A stretch of 5,437 bases of DNA from Candidatus Nitrosopolaris nunavutensis (lineage in GTDB: Archaea > Thermoproteota > Nitrososphaeria > Nitrososphaerales > Nitrososphaeraceae). The notes below the pieces were generated by a model. That model made no database searches. It had not been told where the DNA came from and worked only from the letters and a program-made list of their open reading frames with translations. Both the position numbers and the translations under genes were made by a program. This document shows positions 1 to 4,811 of the stretch, in pieces. Each line of letters opens with the position of its first letter. The stretch's first letter is position 1. The DNA lies in assembly GCA_002501855.1 (NCBI GenBank), contig DAOM01000312.1, positions 1,406 to 6,842 on the forward strand. The letters run 5' to 3'.

Positions 1-430
1 GTTTACATGACCTATTGAGGTATTTTCGGTAACCCATTTGAGCGAAGAATCGTCACCTTTCCGAATCCTCTTGCTCTCAGAATGGAAAGTGCAGGTGTGT
101 CATTGGCGGCCTACGCTTCATCCGAGATCTGACTATCGACGACTGTCCGGCTCGGGATTTACATATCGTGTCAAGTAGCTGGGGGACACGTAGGAAGTAA
201 AGAATAATACTCTCCTGAAGTGGATTGCGGATCGGGCAACTAAGACAATCCTGACGGCCTCCGTATGCACAGGTTCAAATCTTCTTGGGAGAGCAGATTT
301 ATTGGACGGACGTGAAGCTCACTGGAAGTATATATAATCATGTAGAATCCGTGCACGTGGGATTCTAATTGTACAGATTATCCTTGCAGGACGTCACTCT
401 TTCTGCGTAGTACTTAGAAGCATGGATTGA
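1..430 (+). pseudogene. Decayed DJ-1/PfpI-family (glutamine amidotransferase-like) gene, 5' end outside window
   Basis: Three plus-strand frames read in turn reconstruct a DJ-1/PfpI domain. From position 2 one frame gives FT, a TGA stop at 8-10 where the family has Gly, then PIEVFSVTHLSEESSPFRIL. From about 96 the next frame gives CVIGGLRFIRDLTIDDCP and, before 198, WGTRR. From 194 the first frame returns with NNTLLKWIADRATKTILTAS, then VCTG and LLGRADLLDGREAHWKY, ending in TAA at 335-337. SVCTG is the nucleophile elbow, with its Cys codon at 266-268; the GLLDG..A..HW pattern is typical of the isonitrile-hydratase/GlxA-like branch. Past 337 only faint traces remain, so the right boundary is fuzzy. 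At least one nonsense change and two frameshifts make it non-functional. The stretch looks richer in G+C than the rest of the window, which may point to transfer from elsewhere. Family assignment is from recalled motifs. Confidence 0.8.
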
Positions 431-623
431 TTTGAACCCAGATGAATCTATCGCAGCGAATATGTCCGATATTTCCTACTCAGCTACCACTCTAATCGTT
501 CTTACGGTTTGTTATTCATATAGGCAACTGACTTCACGTTCTGTTCATGAATTTATCTTGTTTGATGTATTGTTACGTATTCCCTACTAGAAAACACCGA
601 GTATCCCACCATATGATTATCAT

Positions 624-650
624 AGATCATTCGGTAAGTTCCGATGATCT
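624..650. repeat. Inverted repeat / hairpin, 10 bp with one bulge
   Basis: AGATCAT (624-630) pairs with ATGATCT (644-650), and CGG (632-634) with CCG (641-643), leaving one bulged T at 631 and a 6-nt loop TAAGTT. It stands six nucleotides before a second hairpin. It could be a structured RNA end or a protein-binding site; nothing in the sequence decides between these. Confidence 0.55.
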
Positions 651-656
651 GAAAAA

Positions 657-687
657 GACTAGGTAAGATGTTATATTTTTCCTAGTC
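657..687 (+). terminator. Possible hairpin terminator or leader structure
   Basis: GACTAGG (657-663) pairs perfectly with CCTAGTC (681-687) around a 17-nt loop that ends in five T. It directly follows the 624-650 hairpin. It lies between the DJ-1/PfpI relic and the 784 ORF, so it could end upstream transcription or shape the leader of the downstream ORF. Archaeal termination mainly uses T-runs; the T-run here is inside the loop, so this call is weak. Confidence 0.3.
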
Positions 688-783
688 CTTCAATCCTCTC
701 TTCACCTATTAACCAGTTCCTTACTTACCACCTTAATTAGTACATACGTTTACCTACTAACACTAGGCGAATAAAGGAAAAAG

Positions 784-975
784 ATGACCAAGAGGCTAAA
801 GCCCCATGTCAAAGATGATGGGTCAGATGCGGCAAAAACAAAGCGGCAAGTAGATAATGCCGTTTGCTGGCTCCAAAAGCGTTACTTTACCGAAGCGGTT
901 ATAGCAAAGCGGTTCGACGAATCTGCGGCACACTTATTCAAGGTGAATAAGAATGACAGCAATAGTCGGCGGTGA
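784..975 (+). CDS. Small basic hypothetical protein (63 aa)
   Basis: I do not recognise this protein. It is 63 residues, soluble, rich in Lys and Arg at the N-terminus (MTKRLKPHVK), with a likely helical core (KRQVDNAVCWLQKRYFTEAV) and no membrane segment or metal-binding Cys pair. The ATG is preceded by AAAGGAAAAAG, giving a weak purine-rich ribosome site with GG six bases before the start. Its end overlaps by 23 nt the start of another frame at 953 that has a strong ribosome site, an arrangement typical of translationally coupled genes and the best argument that this ORF was once expressed. It may itself be a truncated remnant, since its partner is broken. Confidence 0.45.
   Translation: MTKRLKPHVKDDGSDAAKTKRQVDNAVCWLQKRYFTEAVIAKRFDESAAHLFKVNKNDSNSRR
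942..946 (+). promoter_or_regulatory. Shine-Dalgarno site for the 953 start
   Basis: GGTGA, a core archaeal anti-16S match, ends six nucleotides before the ATG at 953. It lies inside the 784-975 frame, implying translational coupling. Confidence 0.55.
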
Positions 976-1025
976 TTCTATCGTTGGCGAATGCCTTAAT
1001 TCCTGATGCCAGCATTGTTATCTAG
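953..1025 (+). pseudogene. Start of a coupled gene, broken by a frameshift
   Basis: An ATG with a well-placed GGTGA ribosome site opens MTAIVGGDSIVGECLNS and hits TGA at 1004-1006. The frame one base away continues as ALIPDASIVI and stops at TAG 1023-1025, then LVDRSFIASTR follows in that frame to about 1060. The simplest reading is a gene whose 5' end survives while an indel near 990-995 and later stops destroyed the rest. The IVGGDSIVGE start suggests a Rossmann-like beta strand and glycine loop, but the piece is too short to assign. It overlaps the 784-975 ORF by 23 nt. Confidence 0.4.
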
Positions 1026-1074
1026 TTGGTTGACAGGTCCTTTATTGCTTCTACGCGGTAAGGACAGCCCGAGG

Positions 1075-1088
1075 CAAAACAAAAAGAA
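1075..1088 (-). terminator. Candidate oligo-T terminator of the 1167-1364 gene
   Basis: Read on the minus strand this stretch is a T-rich run (TTCTTTTTGTTTTG) about 80 nt after the stop of the zinc-ribbon gene. Oligo-T tracts are sufficient for termination in many archaea. There is no stem-loop. Confidence 0.3.
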
Positions 1089-1166
1089 CTTTTCATCATC
1101 TACTTTTCTTCTTAAATCACAAAACAAGCTTCTCGGTAAGTTATTTGTTTATCCAGTTTGAAGTTA

Positions 1167-1364
1167 TTATTTACTGCCTTTCACTATATCGTATTGACAG
1201 AATACACAAATGCCTGTTGTCTTTTCAGACTCTTCTAGAAGGTGTTCACATGAAACACATTTCTCTTGTAACAACAATTCATGATCAACACTCAGCCCGC
1301 AGTTACGGCATGTCATGCCAGCAGTATGATAATGTAATGTTGTATCACAGCTTGTACATCGCAT
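1167..1364 (-). CDS. Tandem zinc-ribbon microprotein (65 aa)
   Basis: A 65-residue protein made of two CxxC...CxxC zinc ribbons in a row. The first uses C3/C6 and C19/C22, the second C36/C39 and C53/C56, with 12 and 13 residues between the pairs. The second knuckle of the first half reads TCRNCGL and the last knuckle ICVFCQYD. Each half should bind one zinc ion. No enzyme domain or membrane segment is present, so a nucleic-acid- or protein-binding adaptor role is an inference only. The start is firm: GGTGAT (1377-1372, minus) lies seven nucleotides before the ATG, and a TAG stop sits immediately upstream in frame. A TATA-like element is at 1411-1420. The overlapping plus-strand frame 1145-1453 is its shadow. 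The gene stands alone with no same-strand neighbour nearby. Confidence 0.8.
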   Translation of the reverse strand: MRCTSCDTTLHYHTAGMTCRNCGLSVDHELLLQEKCVSCEHLLEESEKTTGICVFCQYDIVKGSK

Positions 1365-1371
1365 CTATAAT

Positions 1372-1377
1372 ATCACC
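1372..1377 (-). promoter_or_regulatory. Shine-Dalgarno site GGTGAT
   Basis: On the minus strand GGTGAT is complementary to the archaeal 16S 3' end (AUCACC) and sits seven nucleotides before the ATG of the zinc-ribbon microprotein. It fixes that start. Confidence 0.7.
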
Positions 1378-1408
1378 AATTCATTTCCTTCAATTCTCTT
1401 TGAACCAT

Positions 1409-1422
1409 ACAGTAATATATAT
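1409..1422 (-). promoter_or_regulatory. Candidate TATA box for the 1167-1364 gene
   Basis: The minus strand reads CATATATATTACTG here, an archaeal TATA-like element about 50 nt upstream of the ATG. With a start site about 25 nt downstream this would leave a short leader of roughly 25 nt containing the GGTGAT site. Confidence 0.4.
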
Positions 1423-1478
1423 GAACCCAGGTTCGATGGTTGTAATATTATGATGATGTTATGCTGAAACCTTCACGA

Positions 1479-1532
1479 ATTACGATTTTTACGTCGTAAT
1501 GACTTAAAACGCTTCGTAAAATGCACGTTTTA
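1479..1532. repeat. Two consecutive hairpins
   Basis: ATTACGA (1479-1485) pairs with TCGTAAT (1494-1500) around an 8-nt loop beginning with TTTTT. TAAAACG (1505-1511) pairs with CGTTTTA (1526-1532) around 14 nt. Stems are perfect but short (7 bp each). Confidence 0.45.
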
Positions 1533-1586
1533 GATATAGCCGCTGCATAACAATCACCACCTGCATGACAAACCCTTCTTACAAAG

Positions 1587-1619
1587 GAATTCAATGTTGT
1601 CTTTGAATTCACTTAAGTG
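1587..1619. repeat. Inverted repeat GAATTCAA/TTGAATTC with abutting palindrome
   Basis: GAATTCAA (1587-1594) and TTGAATTC (1603-1610) form a perfect 8-bp stem with an 8-nt loop. The 10-bp palindrome CACTTAAGTG begins at the last base of the stem (1610-1619). This could be a regulator-binding site or a relic of a mobile element end; no flanking gene supports either. Confidence 0.45.
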
Positions 1620-1708
1620 ATAAATACCCATAAAATAATTCGCCTCTCTCTTTATTCCATAAAGATGAATCATTTTTAGACGTCCGTATCCATGTTGTAG
1701 TGTATAAT

Positions 1709-1837
1709 ATGTTAGATGTTTCGTGTATAATAATTGCTGTTGTCTTTGCGCTGGAACCTCATCGTGAAATGAAAAGCATAGATAGTAAAGATAAAGTCTG
1801 TTTATCAGGAGAATTATCAAGCATTAATAGCCGTTAA
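1709..1837 (+). CDS. Doubtful 42-aa ORF with one hydrophobic segment
   Basis: The frame from ATG 1709 encodes 42 residues: a hydrophobic start (MLDVSCIIIAVVFAL, a possible membrane anchor) followed by a charged tail (HREMKSIDSKDK). There is no Shine-Dalgarno site, and the nearest TATA-like sequence is too close to the start to drive a leaderless transcript. It may be a real small membrane peptide, a relic, or chance in AT-rich DNA. I do not recognise it. Confidence 0.22.
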   Translation: MLDVSCIIIAVVFALEPHREMKSIDSKDKVCLSGELSSINSR

Positions 1838-1964
1838 ATCATTGTGAGACGTAACTGTGTGCTTGACTATCAATATATACCTCAAGGGGGAAACATATTC
1901 ATCGGCTATGCTCTCCACCTGATTGCTAATCTTTGAAGAGATTTTTCCGACTATTGTCAAATAA

Positions 1965-1982
1965 TTAACACTTCAGTGTTAA
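1965..1982. promoter_or_regulatory. Palindrome upstream of the 2031 gene (possible operator)
   Basis: TTAACACT and AGTGTTAA flank a 2-bp centre, making an 18-bp near-perfect palindrome. It ends 19 bp before the TATA box of the 2031 gene. As DNA it fits a dimeric regulator site; as RNA it would be a 7-bp stem with a TTCA tetraloop ending upstream transcription. Position relative to the promoter favours an operator. Confidence 0.45.
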
Positions 1983-2001
1983 GACAAAACTCACAGGATA
2001 G

Positions 2002-2009
2002 TTTTATAG
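2002..2009 (+). promoter_or_regulatory. TATA box of the 2031 gene (leaderless promoter)
   Basis: TTTTATAG is centred 25 nt before the ATG at 2031, the usual archaeal distance from TATA box to transcription start. No Shine-Dalgarno motif follows, so the mRNA is predicted to begin at or next to the start codon. Confidence 0.6.
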
Positions 2010-2030
2010 TACGTAAGTGCTTATTATTTA

Positions 2031-2336
2031 ATGTCTTCTGCTGAGACAATTTATCATCCTCTGTCAAAAAATAATATTCTACATGATGATAGGAACAATT
2101 CACGGATCAAAAAAATAGATTTCTTACTATGTAATTCATGCCTTTGGTGCGCATCGTATCTGAACTTAAGATGTAGTTTTATTGTAGTTCAATGTCCTTC
2201 ATGTAACGAAAATGCAATAGAATGGATACCAATTTCTGCAAACGATGCTTACCCATTTGATTATAATCCAGTAACCGGAGTGATTCTTGAATTCTCAAAT
2301 CGCAATGGAAGCTCAGAGGCACACTTACCGATCTAA
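2031..2336 (+). CDS. Small zinc-ribbon protein (101 aa)
   Basis: A 101-residue soluble protein with one zinc ribbon: C37/C40 (CLWCASYL, with C34 adjacent) and C55/C58 (CPSCNENAIEWIPIS). An aromatic, conserved-looking tail follows (AYPFDYNPVTGVILEF, residues 73-88). The pattern of CxWCASYL, CPSC, IPIS and FDYxPxxGVxLEF matches small uncharacterised proteins I recall as repeated in Nitrososphaera-type genomes. The family's function is not known to me; metal binding and a regulatory or adaptor role are inference. The promoter layout (TATA at -25, no ribosome site) indicates leaderless translation from this ATG. A palindrome at 1965-1982 may regulate it, and an 8-T run at 2414-2421 probably ends its transcript. 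The gene is monocistronic. The first 30 residues are polar and probably disordered. Confidence 0.8.
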   Translation: MSSAETIYHPLSKNNILHDDRNNSRIKKIDFLLCNSCLWCASYLNLRCSFIVVQCPSCNENAIEWIPISANDAYPFDYNPVTGVILEFSNRNGSSEAHLPI

Positions 2337-2413
2337 CGATAAATATTTAGTATACAACATGGCTAATTCATTCTCTTCCTGCTTTCTGACCGATGTTCCA
2401 TCATCTTGCAGTC

Positions 2414-2421
2414 TTTTTTTT
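2414..2421 (+). terminator. Oligo-T terminator of the 2031 gene
   Basis: A run of eight T lies 78 nt after the stop codon. Such runs on the coding strand are sufficient for archaeal termination; no stem precedes it. Confidence 0.5.
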
Positions 2422-2457
2422 CGTATCAACTTAGTGTAGAGAAACTAGCTGAAGTAT

Positions 2458-2671
2458 ATGGAATTAAAATCGGAGGAAAATCAAAAGAATTACGCTCATA
2501 CAGAACGCGAAGAAGGAACACAACGAACAGAAATGTTAGGAAGAGCCCTAAATCATTATCATATTAAATTATCTAAGTTATTAGATTCACGAATCTGTCG
2601 ATCCTGCTAACGTGATTTTAGAACAAGATATCCATGTAAGATGTATGCAATATGACTTATTTGAGCCCTAG
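2458..2671 (+). pseudogene. Frameshifted small hypothetical gene (about 70 aa when joined)
   Basis: The frame from ATG 2458 gives 50 residues, beginning MELKSEENQKNYAHTEREEG and continuing through RALNHYHIKLSKLLDSR before ending at TAA 2608-2610. From 2591 the next frame continues in convincing style with ESVDPANVILEQDIHVRCMQ and YDLFEP, ending at TAG 2669-2671. Joining the two near 2590 gives one protein of about 70 residues, charged and helical, without Cys pairs or membrane segments. No Shine-Dalgarno site or clear TATA box is seen. The family is not recognised. It could instead be an intact 50-residue protein with the second frame a coincidence. The opposite strand is also open over the last 60 bases; see the 2607-2987 entry. 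Confidence 0.45.
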
Positions 2672-2987
2672 AAAATTCGGAACAAAATGATGCACCAGCA
2701 AATACACGTTCTTTATTGTGCATTGATGAACTAGGTGGCATCCTCCCAAAGATATGTCTGCTCTTGATTGCCAATGTAACAAATAATCCCATACCGATTA
2801 CTGCATCTACGAAAGCGCCACTAATATCTACAAATGTTAAAGCTGCAAGAGCTGATGAATGTTCAATTGATTCTAGACCTACCAAATAAATATTTCCGTA
2901 TCTATAGGTTATGTGATCAGTTTCATTATTCTCATCATGTTCTTACTTTATAGCCAAGCTAGCAGAAGCTAACACGCTTAATTCCAT
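2607..2987 (-). pseudogene. Membrane-protein relic with an in-frame TAA
   Basis: From ATG 2987 the minus strand reads MELSVLASASLAIK, meets TAA at 2945-2943, then stays open to TAG 2607-2609. The second part includes HITYRYGNIYLVGLESIEHS and a hydrophobic stretch (ALTFVDISGAFVDAVIGMGL) followed by FVTLAIKSRHIFGRM, consistent with at least one membrane helix. A GTGA motif six nucleotides before the ATG is a plausible ribosome site. The only alternative start after the stop is a TTG at 2885 with no ribosome site. Codons of the hydrophobic part look like real coding sequence, while the last 20 or so codons overlap the 2458-2671 relic on the other strand and are probably its shadow. I read it as a recently disabled gene of unknown family. 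Confidence 0.4.
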
Positions 2988-3074
2988 CTAGGTCACTGTG
3001 TTTAAAATTTGTCGGTTATCTTTTAGTGCTTTAGAATTAGAGAGTTACCACACATATTCACGAACTCAGATAAG

Positions 3075-3123
3075 TTACAAGAACTAATTCGTGATGTTTG
3101 CAACGAGTTTACAAGAACTAATT
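3075..3123. repeat. 15-bp direct repeat, 34 bp apart
   Basis: TTACAAGAACTAATT occurs at 3075-3089 and again at 3109-3123 with 19 bp between. It lies in a gene-free gap. Only two copies are present, so this is not a CRISPR array; it could be an iterated protein-binding site or a small duplication. Confidence 0.55.
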
Positions 3124-3152
3124 GATCCCAGTCATGGCAATTGTCCGCAGTT

Positions 3153-3317
3153 CTACAGAATTTGTTGCTTTATGTTCCGAAATGTTTCATATGCTACTTC
3201 TTGACCAAGTATAAATTCTAAATTCTTCATCTTTAATACTTGGTCTCTTCGAAGATGCCATGTTGCATCCCTACCTTTAACTGCAATAATAGCTTCTAAC
3301 AAATATGAATAACGGCG
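3153..3317 (-). pseudogene. C-terminal fragment of an unidentified gene
   Basis: The minus strand is open from 3317 to TAG 3153-3155 and reads YLLEAIIAVKGRDATWHLRR, then DQVLKMKNLEFILGQEVAYE and TFRNIKQQIL. The residue mix and codon choice look like real protein, mixed alpha/beta and soluble, but there is no start codon before an internal Met. The upstream side is cut off by the start of the membrane-protein gene at 3305. This is best read as the tail of a gene truncated by rearrangement. Family not recognised. Confidence 0.45.
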
Positions 3318-3799
3318 CTAAGGAGCGTAACAGTATTAACAGCTTTTACTTAAAATATAGAGATGTCATACTTTTTAACAAGAATTTAATTTTTTCTGGG
3401 ACTTGTGCCTTCTTTACTGCGGCTCTAGTTACTCAACTATATTTGCAATTTGATAAAAATAACCTCTCAAATTCTATAATTGCACTAGCAACCGAATATG
3501 GAGTTTACATTCCGCTCTTTGCCTTCCTATTTTATAGAGATAATAGACTAAAATATAATGACCCTCAAACAGGAAAGAGGGATTCGAAGAGGATCAGAGG
3601 AGATATACGGAAATTATTTGCTGCATTTTCCGTTTCTGAAATAATATACTCACTGATCAAAGTTTCTATCCACTATCAACTCCTTCAGCTAGGGGCACAA
3701 CCATATCAGGCTTCTATGATAAGCTCCTTAATTGCTTGGGGAATATTTCTCCTGTCAGTCAATGTATCGATAAAGGCTGTCAGGTTGTTTAGAAGTTAA
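3305..3799 (+). CDS. Four-helix integral membrane protein (164 aa)
   Basis: A 164-residue protein with four predicted membrane helices at about 28-48, 57-77, 104-127 and 137-157. Charged loops separate them, notably YRDNRLKYNDPQTGKRDSKR (77-96) between helices two and three. The basic middle loop and the final KAVRLFRS suggest that both face the cytoplasm. There is no signal peptide or catalytic motif. The layout resembles a conserved uncharacterised membrane protein I recall from ammonia-oxidising archaea, but I cannot name a function. No Shine-Dalgarno site precedes the ATG; CTTTAACT about 25 nt upstream is a weak TATA candidate, fitting a leaderless start. The gene begins over the edge of an older minus-strand relic. 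The downstream kinase gene is on the same strand but 196 bp away with its own promoter, so co-transcription is uncertain. Confidence 0.8.
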   Translation: MNNGAKERNSINSFYLKYRDVILFNKNLIFSGTCAFFTAALVTQLYLQFDKNNLSNSIIALATEYGVYIPLFAFLFYRDNRLKYNDPQTGKRDSKRIRGDIRKLFAAFSVSEIIYSLIKVSIHYQLLQLGAQPYQASMISSLIAWGIFLLSVNVSIKAVRLFRS

Positions 3800-3859
3800 G
3801 GAATTCTGGTGACAACAATATCAATAGTGATAAAATCAAGTGGTGTAGGCAAATCTGGC

Positions 3860-3871
3860 CTATATTATAAA
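3860..3871 (+). promoter_or_regulatory. TATA-like element in the gap before the kinase
   Basis: TATATTATAAAT is a good archaeal TATA-like sequence, but it lies about 130 nt before the kinase start. It could drive a longer leader or be an unused AT-rich match. Confidence 0.25.
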
Positions 3872-3936
3872 TGAGCACGTAATTCTAGTTATATCTATTC
3901 AATCTGAAGATATCACCATGCCGGTTTAGACTGCCA

Positions 3937-3959
3937 ATATCTAGCAAGAGATATCTTGC
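3937..3959. promoter_or_regulatory. Overlapping inverted repeats beside the kinase promoter (possible operator)
   Basis: ATATCT (3937-3942) pairs with AGATAT (3949-3954), and GCAAGA (3944-3949) pairs with TCTTGC (3954-3959). The two pairings share bases and exclude each other. The element ends just before the TATA-like sequence of the kinase gene, where an activator or repressor would act in archaea. Confidence 0.4.
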
Positions 3960-3960
3960 A

Positions 3961-3968
3961 ATTTAAAT
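3961..3968 (+). promoter_or_regulatory. TATA-like element of the PPK2 gene
   Basis: ATTTAAAT is centred about 31 nt before the ATG at 3996, which would place the transcript start only a few nucleotides upstream of the start codon. The GTGAT at 3977-3981 is rather far (14 nt) for a ribosome site and would fall outside such a short leader. Confidence 0.4.
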
Positions 3969-3995
3969 CCAAGATAGTGATGATTAAGATTACCA

Positions 3996-4811
3996 ATGGG
4001 ATTGAATCAGAAATTGCTTGTAAAGCCAGGAAAAACAACAAGAAAGTTGAAGTTAAAAGATTGGGATCCTGACTATGATGCAGACAAAAGAAAACAAGAT
4101 GTTGAGAGGGAGTTGGCTCATTTTTCTAGTCGAATGTCCGAATTACAACACAAGCTCTTTGCAGCCAATAGCCACTCTCTTGTGATTATACTGCAAGGAG
4201 TTGATGCTTCAGGGAAGGATGGAACAATTCGTAACGTAATGGGAGCATTAAACCCTCAAAGTTGCTATGTAAAGTCATTTAAAGTTCCAACTGAAGAAGA
4301 TCTTTCGCATGATTATCTCTGGCGTGTTCACATGGCAGGTCCTCCAAAAGGTCAAATAGCAATTTTTAATCGCTCTCATTACGAAGATGTCATTGAAGTT
4401 CGTGTTCGTAATTTAGTTCCGAAGAATGAGTTGACTCCAAGATATGGACAAATCAATGATTTTGAAAGATACCTATCAGAGAATCATGTGACAATACTAA
4501 AATTCTTTTTGCATATTAGCAAAGATGAGCAGAAAAAAAGAATCGAAGAGAGATTAATGGATCCAACAAAACGCTGGAAGATATCAGAAGGTGATCTTCT
4601 GGTCAGGAAATATTGGGATAAGTATATGGAATCTTATGAACAAGCTCTGAGCAGGTGTAGTACCCACTGGGCACCATGGTATGTTATCCCCGCAAATTTA
4701 AAGTGGTTTCGTAATTGGGCTGTCGCTCAAATCATCGTCAATACATTAGATAGAATGAAATTAAAATATCCACAACCTAGAATAGATGTTTCTAAATTTG
4801 CCATAATATAG
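3996..4811 (+). CDS. ppk2: Polyphosphate kinase 2 family protein (polyphosphate:nucleotide phosphotransferase)
   Basis: PPK2 enzymes move phosphate between polyphosphate and nucleoside di- or monophosphates in the cytoplasm, and usually favour making ATP/GTP from polyphosphate. This 271-residue protein has the full single-domain layout. A basic N-terminal arm (residues 1-35) precedes the Walker A loop GVDASGKDG (68-76). Next come FKVPTEEDLSHDYLWRVH (95-112) and the Walker B-region block IAIFNRSHYEDV (121-132). The stretch LKFFLHISKDEQKKR (168-182) leads to the lid DPTKRWKISEGDL (189-201). The ending is APWYVIPANLKWFRNWAVAQ (226-245). Length and all motifs match the short one-domain PPK2 enzymes. 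Asp131 in the YED motif resembles the ADP-using class I rather than class III enzymes with Glu there, but class is uncertain from sequence alone. An in-frame TGA at 3981 makes ATG 3996 the only start. The gene is intact. It converges on a sensor-domain relic. Confidence 0.95.
   Translation: MGLNQKLLVKPGKTTRKLKLKDWDPDYDADKRKQDVERELAHFSSRMSELQHKLFAANSHSLVIILQGVDASGKDGTIRNVMGALNPQSCYVKSFKVPTEEDLSHDYLWRVHMAGPPKGQIAIFNRSHYEDVIEVRVRNLVPKNELTPRYGQINDFERYLSENHVTILKFFLHISKDEQKKRIEERLMDPTKRWKISEGDLLVRKYWDKYMESYEQALSRCSTHWAPWYVIPANLKWFRNWAVAQIIVNTLDRMKLKYPQPRIDVSKFAII

Larger units (their letters stand above)
431..783. other. Intergenic stretch without a supported gene
   Basis: No convincing coding frame or Shine-Dalgarno site was found on either strand. 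A plus frame of about 55 codons is open from about 430 to 590 but has no start and no recognisable motif; it may be antisense noise or a relic of the tail of the DJ-1/PfpI pseudogene. The stretch holds two adjacent hairpins (624-650 and 657-687). After these comes a pyrimidine-rich run containing two near copies of ACCTATTAAC (705-714 and 752-761, one mismatch). Confidence 0.5.
1454..2030. other. AT-rich intergenic region with several inverted repeats
   Basis: Apart from one doubtful small ORF (1709-1837) no gene is supported. The region has two neighbouring hairpins (1479-1500, 1505-1532), a perfect 8-bp inverted repeat (1587-1610) followed by the palindrome CACTTAAGTG (1610-1619), two copies of GTGTATAAT 23 bp apart (1700-1708, 1723-1731), and a palindrome plus promoter feeding the 2031 gene. 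The minus-strand frame 1554-1820 starts with TTG, has no ribosome site and an unconvincing composition. Confidence 0.5.

Noticed and set aside
1..99. Open minus-strand frame at the left edge (TFHSESKRIRKGDDS...)
   Set aside because: It is antisense to the DJ-1/PfpI relic, whose family motifs explain the plus strand; no start or ribosome site.
210..293. tRNA-like segment with TCTCCTG/TGGGAGA acceptor pairing and a T-loop-like GGTTCAAATC
   Set aside because: No proper D or anticodon arm fits, the T-stem has a mismatch, and the same bases encode the SVCTGSNLLGRADLLDG part of the DJ-1/PfpI relic.
1145..1453. Plus-strand ORF of 102 codons
   Set aside because: It overlaps the minus-strand double zinc-ribbon gene, which has eight ordered cysteines and a perfect ribosome site; the plus product shows no domain features.
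1554..1820. Minus-strand ORF of 88 codons
   Set aside because: TTG start, no ribosome site, low-complexity AT-driven composition rich in Tyr, Leu and Ile, and no recognisable motif.
2359..2439. 26-codon ORF starting ATG 2359
   Set aside because: It runs through the oligo-T terminator of the 2031 gene, has no ribosome site and is Ser/Cys/Phe-rich noise.
2664..2888. Plus-strand open frame opposite the membrane-protein relic
   Set aside because: No start codon or ribosome site, and its codon pattern is less protein-like than the minus strand.
3075..3123. Possible CRISPR-like repeat
   Set aside because: Only two 15-bp copies with a 19-bp gap, no further units and no cas genes.
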